16,962 bases of DNA, from positions 1-16,962 of the forward strand of contig JAKIYU010000019.1 of NCBI GenBank assembly GCA_022708385.1, given 5' to 3'. The position numbers and the translations under genes were made by a program. Below the pieces are notes generated by a model, which worked only from the letters and a program-made list of their open reading frames with translations, made no database searches and was not told the origin of the DNA. The stretch's first letter is position 1, and each line of letters starts with the position of its first letter. The DNA comes from Bacteroidota bacterium (GTDB lineage Bacteria; Bacteroidota; Bacteroidia; Bacteroidales; PXBB01). Shown piece by piece: positions 6,941 to 14,418 of the stretch.

Positions 6941-8026
6941 ATGGAAAACGATAAAAATAAAAACCTGTACCTGCTGCCAAACGAAGACCTGGATGCCGGA
7001 CGTCTTTTTATGTTCATGTATAATGAAATATACTGTTGTTATGACTTCAGGGGCAAGTACGACGAGGTATTACTTAAAAAAGAAATTTCCGAAAAATTTC
7101 CAGAGGCAAAAGAAATTCACCGCTATGAATTTGAAAAAGCCGATGATTACGATGCGGAAACCGAACCATTTCAGGATTATGTAAGCGGACAGTATTCAAG
7201 CTTTATATTTGAGCTTGAAAAAATGGTACTGATGGATGCGTCGAGAAACCGGATATGTATTTATTACAAAAAACAGATAGACATCAGAAAGTATCAGGAA
7301 GTAATTAAAGGCTGTGTAAAGAAAGTGGAAAAAAAGCACAAATTCAACCTTGTTGTAAATTCTCCTTACGGTCATCCCAACCTCGATGTTGAAGAGTTTG
7401 ACATAAAAAAACAGGACGACAATATTGCCGAGCATTACAACGACGATTTTTTACCTGTAAACGAACGCATTGTTAATTTTCTGAAAGAAGATAAAAAAAG
7501 CGGTTTGATCATCTTACACGGCAAACACGGTACGGGAAAAACATCCTATATCCGCTACCTCATAAGCCATGTGGACAGGAAATTCATTTATCTGCCCTCT
7601 TTCCTCGCTAATGACATCAGCAGCCCGCATTTTATTCCTTTTATAAAAGACTACAGGGATTGTATTCTTATTATCGAAGACTGCGAGGAAATTTTAAAAT
7701 CGCGTAAGGCGGGCAATACCTCCGGGGCCATAGAAAATCTCCTGAACCTCGGTGACGGACTTTTGTCCGACGCCCTTTTCCTGAAAATTATATGTACCTT
7801 CAACACCGACCTCAAAAGCATCGACCAGGCCCTCCTGCGCAAGGGAAGGCTGAAAGGGCGGTACGAGTTTAAAGAACTTACCACGGATAAAGTGCAGCAT
7901 TTGTTTCAGAAAAATAACATCCGTGAAGTCCCCAAACCCATGACGCTTGCCGAAATTTACAACAGGGCCGAAGATTTTTCAGATGACAACCTGGAGGTAA
8001 AAAAAATCGGTTTTGAATTAAACTAA
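6941..8026 (+). CDS. BCS1-like AAA+ ATPase
   Basis: The 361-residue protein has an N-terminal half (about residues 1-185) that I do not recognise, rich in charged residues, and a C-terminal AAA+ module. Visible motifs are Walker A GKHGTGKTS (about 194-202), Walker B CILIIEDCEE (about 240-249), a sensor-1-like TFNTD (about 286-290), and LLRKGRLKGRYEFKEL (about 297-312), which carries the arginine pair typical of BCS1/26S-type AAA proteins. The tail PMTLAEIYNR near residue 334 recurs as a relic at 13552. AAA+ proteins of this type use ATP hydrolysis to remodel or thread partner proteins. The PPDK-like gene follows after 28 nt on the same strand, so the pair is probably co-transcribed and the ATPase may act on the dikinase-like protein. 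That functional link is inference. Confidence 0.85.
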   Translation: MENDKNKNLYLLPNEDLDAGRLFMFMYNEIYCCYDFRGKYDEVLLKKEISEKFPEAKEIHRYEFEKADDYDAETEPFQDYVSGQYSSFIFELEKMVLMDASRNRICIYYKKQIDIRKYQEVIKGCVKKVEKKHKFNLVVNSPYGHPNLDVEEFDIKKQDDNIAEHYNDDFLPVNERIVNFLKEDKKSGLIILHGKHGTGKTSYIRYLISHVDRKFIYLPSFLANDISSPHFIPFIKDYRDCILIIEDCEEILKSRKAGNTSGAIENLLNLGDGLLSDALFLKIICTFNTDLKSIDQALLRKGRLKGRYEFKELTTDKVQHLFQKNNIREVPKPMTLAEIYNRAEDFSDDNLEVKKIGFELN

Positions 8027-8054
8027 AATATTTAACCTGTATAAAAAATGTATC

Positions 8055-11000
8055 ATGCCTGAGCATTTAAAATCAAAAGCACTTGAAGCTAACCTAGCCG
8101 AAACCCGTATTGAAACTATTGTTTTACCCGAATCACACCAACAGTTCTTAGCCTTGTCCGAAAATCATATCGGCATACATCAAAAAGCCCTTGACTTTTT
8201 TAACGAATACCACCATCCCTACGCCAACCATGCCTTTCTGGCAGAAGAATTCCGCAAAATATTTCTGAGCGATTTCTGGTTTTATGCCCAAAAAGGAACA
8301 CAGCCCGTAGAAGTATTGACGGACATAGCGCTGAATTATATCTCGGGCAATTATAGTGAAGACGTAAAAACTATAATATTACAAAGCTTACTCGAGTTTT
8401 TGGGTCAAAACACCCTCGGCAGCCTTTTTACTGATATTTATAACAAGATCATTAAAATTATTATCACCTGCTTTGACCACAATAAAAATTTGTATGCCTC
8501 CCATTCGAATTATCTTAAGAAAAACCTGGCAATAATTGCTAAAGATGAAAATTTCGCAAGGGAATTATTGCCTTTTCTGAAAAAATACAGCCACTATGGC
8601 ATTGAGCTTTGGAAAAGCTCGAGCGATTTTGAGCTCTGGTACAAGGATAAAAGCCCTATTTTCAATAGCGATTACAGCAATTACATTCGCCGGATAAGTA
8701 CTGAATATTTAGACACCCTTACAGCTCTTATCAACAAATCTGAAAGCGTTCCGGAACTCCTTAGCGCAAATGTGTTCTACAGCGATATCGCAAAGCATTT
8801 CAGACAAGCGTCTGTGGGTTTTGAAAGAAACATTGAAAAACTGTATTATACCATATACCTGATCCATTTACCTTGCATGAAACATCTTAAAGAGCATTTA
8901 TTATGGGAGGTAAACAGCATTTTAAGAGAAATATGTAGAGAAATAGAAAATGATGATTTAAAATTATTTATCGAAAACATTTTTCACCTGTTCGAAGAAT
9001 TTCGTGAAAAGCACATGAACATTGTTCTTGACTGCATTCAAACACTGGGCAGAGAAATTATAAAAACCGGAAATGAAGCGCTGATACCGGTTTTTGAAAA
9101 CAGTCTTATTGCATTTGGGTTTGTTACTCCCGGTAAGGTATATATGAAAAGCGACTGGCAATGGCATACCGACCCCAACCACATAAAAAACATAAGAATA
9201 TGGCTCGAATTCGTTGGCAGCAGTCCTTTGTCGTTCCGTAAACTTTTATCGGCTCTGATTATATACCTGAAAACAGGAAGTGTTTTCATTTTCGACACTG
9301 ACCTGTTTCAACGCGACATAAGCAAATTGCTCAACACACCTATTGCGCCCATATATAAACAAATAAAACAACTGACACGTATTTTTCCCGTTTATTTTAA
9401 TGAAATCGGTGCCGAGGGAGAACTACGTGATGTTACCACACATATTGATGAAATATCGCACAGGCAAGACAAACTCATACATTTTCTCAGAAAACAAATC
9501 CATATCGAAAGCAACAATGCCCATATTGGGTTTATTAAGGCCATTTTTGAATTCTGGCTCACCCTAAAAACTGATTATATTAAAGGCTATGTCCCTGAAG
9601 ATGTGATGCTATCTATTGACATTAATAACAGCTTGTATAAAGAACCCCATCTCATCTTAAAAGCCCTTTGCAAAAAGCACAAATTGAACGGCATTTCCGA
9701 GCTGTTGCGGGTTGAAAAAGACGATTTTAAGAATATGGCCTCTTCTTTAAATGCTTTTGATGAAAAACAAATTAGCAGGGTTATCATGTTGCACCAGCTC
9801 AATATCCTGATTAAAGAGAAATACTCTTTTGAGGCTCTGGATATTGGGAAAGTGCTCCATAAATACACTTTTATAAGCAGCGAATCTATAAATAAACTGG
9901 AAGATTATATTCAAAGAGGTTATTACGTCAATGCCATCAGGCAAGTATATGAACTGATGGCCATCTTGAACACAATAATATTAAACAAGGAAACCAGCGA
10001 AGGCTGGGAAAACATTTACCACAAAAGACATGTGGCCTTTGGCATTCCATCGATGTATGGCGACTATCATGAGAAAAAGTTTGAAGCCCTCGGATTAACC
10101 TTCCGCCTCGAATTTGTGGTAACCCGCCTTATGGAGAAACATATTGCTTTATTAAAAACAGATTATATAACAAGTAAAACCCTCAACCGTATTTATAAAA
10201 TTTTTGAACTTCTTTACGATGGCCTTAAACTGGATGGCATTACCAACCAGGGATTTGAGTCAAACCTTCAGATGTTCAAATACAGTTTGGTTTCCAAGAG
10301 TTTTACGCTCGAACAGTACATAAACCTGATGCGTTTTCTGGAAGAAAACATCAAAGAAATTATAAATAAATATTTTTTACGGCCTTACGATCCCCTGCTG
10401 AAAATATGTTTGAACAATTTGAACAAAGATGATTTAGAGGATGAGAAGAAGCGAAACGAATTCAGACACAAAGAGGCCGAAACCTTTTACCGTAACATGC
10501 TTTCATCGGCATTTCTCATACAGTTGCTGGATAATTTTACGGGAAAGGTCATTGTTTCTATGCAGAATATGGTGGACAGGCTAAGCAAAGAAGACATAGC
10601 CAATATCATGACTTATAATCAGGATTTGGTTATCAGCCCGTTGTACCGGCGCACGAAGAGCATGGACAATTCGGTTTTTCTCGGGTCAAAAGCTTATTTC
10701 CTGAAAAAGATGTATTTATCGGGTTTACCTGTCCCACCCGGTTTTGTTATCACAACTGAGGTTTTCAGAAGAAAACAATCTATATTAAACCACCCCAACC
10801 TGAATGAAGAAATTGACAACCTGGTATTAAAACATATACGGCAGCTGGAAAAGATGACAGGGCAGGAATTCGGGAATCCGGATAAGCCCCTGCTTTTATC
10901 GGTTCGTTCAGGGACGGCCTTTTCGATGCCGGGCGCCATGAATACTTTTCTCAATGTGGGCATGAATGACCGGATTGTTGAAGCTTTCAGCAGGAAAAAA

Positions 11001-12161
11001 AACTATGGCTGGACTTCCTGGGATTGCTACAGGAGACTGCTCCAAAGCTGGGCCATGGCTTATGGCATTGAGAGAGACATTTTCGACAATGTGATGCGTA
11101 TGTTCAAACAAAAATACGGGGTTGACCAGAAAATGAATTTTAAAAACGAGCAGATAAAGGAAATGGCCTTTGCTTACAAGCAAGTGCTGTTAAACCATGG
11201 CATCAGCTTCCCCGAAGATCCTTTTGAACAACTTAAACAAGCCATTTTGCATGTTTTCGATTCATGGTCATCTGCCAGGGCTGCTGTTTACAGGGAACAC
11301 CTTAGGATTGCAGAAGAATGGGGTACGGCAGTAATAATTCAAAAGATGGTGCTGGGTAATATCTCTGATGATTCAGGTACAGGGGTCGTTTTTACGCACA
11401 ACACAAACAATCCGAAACCGGGCATCCACCTTAACGGCGACTTTGTTATCTGCAGTCAGGGAGAAGATGTGGTGGCCGGTCTTGTTAAGGTGTTTCCTGT
11501 TTCACAAAAACAGTCAACTACCCATACAGAAACTTTCTCGATGGATAATAACTTCCCAAAACTTTACAAAAAAATCCTGGACATAACAACTGAACTTATC
11601 GAAAAGCTTAGGTTCAATCATCAGGAAATTGAATTTACATTTGAATCGGCAAAACCTGAAGATTTTTATATCCTGCAAACGCGCGACCAATACATTAAGA
11701 AAAAAGAAAAAGTAACTGTTTTTGCCGGCTCACAAAAAAAGATGAAGCTTCTGGGAAGAGGTACTGGTATTGGTAATGGCGTATTAAACGGACGCCTGGC
11801 TTTCGACATGGACGACCTTATAACCATAAAGAATAAGTACCCTGGAGAATTCAGCATATTGGTACGTCCCGATACTGTTCCCGACGACATCGCCCTGATT
11901 TTTGAATGCGACGGTCTTGTTACGGGTCGTGGCGGTATTACTTCTCATGCTGCAGTTACGGCATCACGGCTCGAGAAAATATGTGTGGTAAACTGTTCAG
12001 AACTCATCGTTGATGAAGTAAATAAAACACTTCGTATTAACGACAACCAGTTAGGGCCTTTTGATTTAGTAGCCATTGATGGCTTTCAGGGTCATATTTA
12101 CCTCGGCAATTACAAAACCGAACAAAAGAATTATGACTTGGTGCAGTTTACAGGCTTATAA
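8055..12161 (+). CDS. PPDK-like ATP-grasp/phosphohistidine protein with large unknown N-terminus
   Basis: The 1368-residue product falls in two parts. Residues 1 to about 870 are predicted by eye to be mostly helical, with no motif I recognise. From about 875 it follows pyruvate phosphate dikinase closely: AYFLKKMYLSGLPVPPGFVI (ATP-grasp start, about 880), LSVRSGTAFSMPGAMNT (about 947), EEWGTAVIIQKMVLGN (about 1088), DDSGTGVVFTHN (about 1105), QGEDVVAGL, and ILQTRDQ (about 1204) closing the nucleotide-binding part. A swivelling domain follows with GRGGITSHAAVTASR, whose His1298 is the expected phosphohistidine. The chain stops about 70 residues later, so the PEP/pyruvate TIM barrel of PPDK is missing. 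It should move a phosphate from ATP onto His1298 and then to an unknown acceptor, as rifampin phosphotransferase and glucan water dikinase do with other substrates. It lies between the AAA+ and GAPDH-like genes. Confidence 0.85.
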   Translation: MPEHLKSKALEANLAETRIETIVLPESHQQFLALSENHIGIHQKALDFFNEYHHPYANHAFLAEEFRKIFLSDFWFYAQKGTQPVEVLTDIALNYISGNYSEDVKTIILQSLLEFLGQNTLGSLFTDIYNKIIKIIITCFDHNKNLYASHSNYLKKNLAIIAKDENFARELLPFLKKYSHYGIELWKSSSDFELWYKDKSPIFNSDYSNYIRRISTEYLDTLTALINKSESVPELLSANVFYSDIAKHFRQASVGFERNIEKLYYTIYLIHLPCMKHLKEHLLWEVNSILREICREIENDDLKLFIENIFHLFEEFREKHMNIVLDCIQTLGREIIKTGNEALIPVFENSLIAFGFVTPGKVYMKSDWQWHTDPNHIKNIRIWLEFVGSSPLSFRKLLSALIIYLKTGSVFIFDTDLFQRDISKLLNTPIAPIYKQIKQLTRIFPVYFNEIGAEGELRDVTTHIDEISHRQDKLIHFLRKQIHIESNNAHIGFIKAIFEFWLTLKTDYIKGYVPEDVMLSIDINNSLYKEPHLILKALCKKHKLNGISELLRVEKDDFKNMASSLNAFDEKQISRVIMLHQLNILIKEKYSFEALDIGKVLHKYTFISSESINKLEDYIQRGYYVNAIRQVYELMAILNTIILNKETSEGWENIYHKRHVAFGIPSMYGDYHEKKFEALGLTFRLEFVVTRLMEKHIALLKTDYITSKTLNRIYKIFELLYDGLKLDGITNQGFESNLQMFKYSLVSKSFTLEQYINLMRFLEENIKEIINKYFLRPYDPLLKICLNNLNKDDLEDEKKRNEFRHKEAETFYRNMLSSAFLIQLLDNFTGKVIVSMQNMVDRLSKEDIANIMTYNQDLVISPLYRRTKSMDNSVFLGSKAYFLKKMYLSGLPVPPGFVITTEVFRRKQSILNHPNLNEEIDNLVLKHIRQLEKMTGQEFGNPDKPLLLSVRSGTAFSMPGAMNTFLNVGMNDRIVEAFSRKKNYGWTSWDCYRRLLQSWAMAYGIERDIFDNVMRMFKQKYGVDQKMNFKNEQIKEMAFAYKQVLLNHGISFPEDPFEQLKQAILHVFDSWSSARAAVYREHLRIAEEWGTAVIIQKMVLGNISDDSGTGVVFTHNTNNPKPGIHLNGDFVICSQGEDVVAGLVKVFPVSQKQSTTHTETFSMDNNFPKLYKKILDITTELIEKLRFNHQEIEFTFESAKPEDFYILQTRDQYIKKKEKVTVFAGSQKKMKLLGRGTGIGNGVLNGRLAFDMDDLITIKNKYPGEFSILVRPDTVPDDIALIFECDGLVTGRGGITSHAAVTASRLEKICVVNCSELIVDEVNKTLRINDNQLGPFDLVAIDGFQGHIYLGNYKTEQKNYDLVQFTGL

Positions 12162-12221
12162 GACCCCAAAACATTTCAGTACTAAATTCAGGTTGTTGAA
12201 ACATATTATTGTTACAATTTC

Positions 12222-12252
12222 TTGCCGGTCACGAAAAATATATTTATGTTTG
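12222..12252 (+). promoter_or_regulatory. Internal promoter of the GAPDH-like gene
   Basis: TTG (12222-12224) is followed after 20 nt by TATGTTTG (12245-12252), a good Bacteroidota promoter match. The start site would lie just after 12252, inside the longer frame that opens at 12209. This supports translation from the ATG at 12278 and shows the dehydrogenase can be expressed apart from the dikinase. Confidence 0.6.
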
Positions 12253-12277
12253 CCAAAACCCTTTAAACACATTTCTT

Positions 12278-13528
12278 ATGTCACATTTACTAAACAATAA
12301 AAACCTCATAGGTATCAACAGCATCGGGCGCATTGGGAAACTGTTTTTATGGAACCAACTTATCGAAAAACATTTTGGTGGCGCTGTAATAAATATAGGA
12401 CGCACTGCCGGCCAAAAGTTGGAAGACATTGTACAATCGCTCGAAACAGATACCACATACGGTTCACTTTACCATTTTCTTTATGGGCATGCCTGTAGCG
12501 GTAAACGATTCGAAATAGTGGATTATGACGAAGCGATTATTGCCTGTGATGGCTTCTTAATCAAGTTTCTGATGAAAGAACGCAATCCCCTGTATATTAA
12601 TTGGAAAAAAGAAAACGTCGGTATTGTTGTTGACTGTACCGGCCAATTTACCGACCCCACAATAAGTGCCGATAATAGTAAGGGCAGTCTGAGAGGCCAT
12701 CTTGAAGGAGGAGCCGAAAAAATAATTCTGAGTGCGCCCTTTAAAATTAAAGACAAATCCCTAAAAATGCCCGACGACAGCATTATGGCCGTTTACGGTA
12801 TTAACCACCTGAATTATAATCCTGCTGTACACCAGATTATTTCTGCTGCCAGCTGTACAACCACCTGTCTGTCGCACATGATGAAACCCCTGCTTGAACA
12901 TAAGGAAACGTCTAAAATTCTTACAGCGTCCATGTCAACCATTCATGCCGCCACCAATACCCAAAGTGTGCTCGATACTACACCAAAGGCCGGTGCAAGC
13001 GACCTGAGAAAAAACCGCTCGGTATTGAATAATGTTATCATTTCTACTACTGGTGCTGCAAAAGCCCTTGAATTTGTCATGCCCGAAATTCAAAGTATAG
13101 GATTCATGGCCGACTCCGTAAGAATCCCCACCAACTCGGTATCACTCATCATACTGAACCTGACTTTTAACTCAGGTTTAAATGCCAAAGGGGAAGCCAT
13201 CATCAATAAAAAACTCATCAACAGCCTTTATGAGCAAGCATCGGAAGGCCCTCAAAAAGACCTGCTCTATTTTACAGAAAAGCAAAACACATCGGCTGAT
13301 TTTCTGGGCTTTAAAGCGGCTGCTATTATTGAAGGTTGCGAAACCCATACCCGCACCGGCTTCCTGCCACTTAAAGCTGATATGCTTTCCCAATTTGGTA
13401 TAAGTCACAACAAAGACATCAACCTACCTGTAACACACGCCAAGATTTTCGGATGGTACGACAATGAGTTTGGAAGCTATGTAAATTGCCTATCCCGATT
13501 AGCAATTTATATAGACAAAAAATGCTAA
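12278..13528 (+). CDS. Divergent GAPDH-like dehydrogenase
   Basis: From the ATG at 12278 the product has 416 residues; an upstream in-frame start at 12209 is rejected because the preceding promoter lies inside it and homology begins at INSIGRIGK. Recognisable glyceraldehyde-3-phosphate dehydrogenase landmarks are the Rossmann glycine motif, DCTGQF, the catalytic segment ISAASCTTTCLSH with Cys193, MSTIHAATNTQ with the partner His223, STTGAAKAL, VRIPTNSVSLI, and WYDNEFGSYVN. It resembles the longer GAPDH form of Bacteroidota, with an LRGHLEGGAEKII segment and extra residues, rather than the standard 335-residue enzyme. The Asp that normally follows the second Rossmann strand and selects NAD is replaced within NIGRTAG, which hints at NADP or altered cofactor use. 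Catalytic residues are kept, so activity is plausible; whether it is the main glycolytic enzyme is doubtful. Confidence 0.85.
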   Translation: MSHLLNNKNLIGINSIGRIGKLFLWNQLIEKHFGGAVINIGRTAGQKLEDIVQSLETDTTYGSLYHFLYGHACSGKRFEIVDYDEAIIACDGFLIKFLMKERNPLYINWKKENVGIVVDCTGQFTDPTISADNSKGSLRGHLEGGAEKIILSAPFKIKDKSLKMPDDSIMAVYGINHLNYNPAVHQIISAASCTTTCLSHMMKPLLEHKETSKILTASMSTIHAATNTQSVLDTTPKAGASDLRKNRSVLNNVIISTTGAAKALEFVMPEIQSIGFMADSVRIPTNSVSLIILNLTFNSGLNAKGEAIINKKLINSLYEQASEGPQKDLLYFTEKQNTSADFLGFKAAAIIEGCETHTRTGFLPLKADMLSQFGISHNKDINLPVTHAKIFGWYDNEFGSYVNCLSRLAIYIDKKC

Positions 13529-13605
13529 TTATACTGGATTTTCCCAACGTCATGTCACTTGCCGAAGTTTACAACAGAACCTATGGTATTGCCGATAAAA
13601 ACTAA
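13522..13605 (+). pseudogene. Relic (or 27-codon ORF) matching the AAA+ protein tail
   Basis: An ATG overlapping the last codons of the GAPDH-like gene opens a 27-codon frame whose second half reads MSLAEVYNRTYGIADKN and then stops. The AAA+ ATPase encoded at 6941-8026 has MTLAEIYNRAEDFSDDN near its end: 9 of 17 residues are identical. At DNA level 13543-13577 and 7931-7965 align without gaps at 29 of 35 positions, in the same reading phase. The simplest reading is the surviving end of a second, deleted AAA+ gene copy. A translated micropeptide coupled to the dehydrogenase stop is possible but less likely. Nothing else is seen in the 13606-13661 gap. Confidence 0.6.
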
Positions 13606-13661
13606 ACCATCAAAATTGATTTCAGTAGAATTAATCTTCACTTCACAGCATTTGCAGAAAC

Positions 13662-14405
13662 CTACTTTACAACCTTCACCACTGCTGACTTTACAATGTC
13701 TTTTGCCGTAGTAATGGTACTCAGGTCGGTGAAAAGTTCGCCTGTTTTGCCCGACCAGTGGCTGTGTCCTATAAGTTTCATGGGGATGCTCTCACCTGTG
13801 TTGCGCGTATCCACAAGGGCTTCGTAAACCAGGGCCGGCTGGCTGGATGACTTGTAATCGTTGTCGTAAGGGTATTTGCTGTTGTGCCAGTAGGTGTTCC
13901 AATCCCAAGACTGGTTAATTTCCAGCAGCACTTTGAATGTGAAGGTGTTTTTGGTATCGGTTTTTGTTTTCAGCACAAAGCTACCCTGGGGAGTGGCACC
14001 CGTAAAGGCATCCGGTATGGGGTTCTGCTGTGAGGGCATGTACATACCATCGGATTCCTTCACGTTTCTTTTATGGGCCCAGTAAGGCAGAGTCGCCGGA
14101 CGTCGTATGGGGCCGGGCAACCACTTGCCCCCTGTTTTGTCGCCGTGCTGAAAAAAACCTTTGGCCACCGACTGTGCCACGTATAATGTCTGAATATAGC
14201 GCCCGGCTGTGTCTTCAAGCCAAATAGCCATGAGGGGGTGGTTGTGTGCCGGGCCTTTCTCAATCTCGACCTCCAGGCCAAAACCCTGCCCGGCGGCATT
14301 GGTGGAAATAACCGTTTTCTCAGGTTCGTTCATGCTCTTGCGCGGTTCATAGGCACAGGAAGCAACCATATATATAAGGCTCAGAAATATTAATAACTTT
14401 TTCAT
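13662..14405 (-). CDS. DUF2271 lipoprotein
   Basis: The start chosen is the ATG at 14405, giving 247 residues that begin MKKLLIFLSLIYMVASC, a canonical lipoprotein signal with the lipidated Cys at 17. A longer frame from 14429 would add eight residues and overlap the upstream receptor gene, so it is rejected. The mature part contains IWLEDTAGRYIQTLYVAQS and ATPQGSFVL, typical of the DUF2271 family of predicted periplasmic proteins, with beta-rich character, aromatic-rich stretches such as SWDWNTYWH, and a late GHSHWSGKTGEL motif. It begins 13 nt after the TonB-dependent receptor stop and so is almost certainly in its operon. DUF2271 proteins often accompany iron- or flavin-related envelope genes, but the biochemical role is unknown. 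Confidence 0.8.
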   Translation of the reverse strand: MKKLLIFLSLIYMVASCAYEPRKSMNEPEKTVISTNAAGQGFGLEVEIEKGPAHNHPLMAIWLEDTAGRYIQTLYVAQSVAKGFFQHGDKTGGKWLPGPIRRPATLPYWAHKRNVKESDGMYMPSQQNPIPDAFTGATPQGSFVLKTKTDTKNTFTFKVLLEINQSWDWNTYWHNSKYPYDNDYKSSSQPALVYEALVDTRNTGESIPMKLIGHSHWSGKTGELFTDLSTITTAKDIVKSAVVKVVK

Positions 14406-14418
14406 ATACAATAATTTT

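Noticed and set aside
8964..11890. Several minus-strand frames opposite the dikinase-like gene
   Set aside because: They lie wholly antisense to a long, motif-rich coding region and encode no recognisable domains.
12209..12277. Upstream start for the GAPDH-like gene
   Set aside because: The extra 23 residues precede the Rossmann motif without family resemblance, and a good promoter lies inside this stretch.
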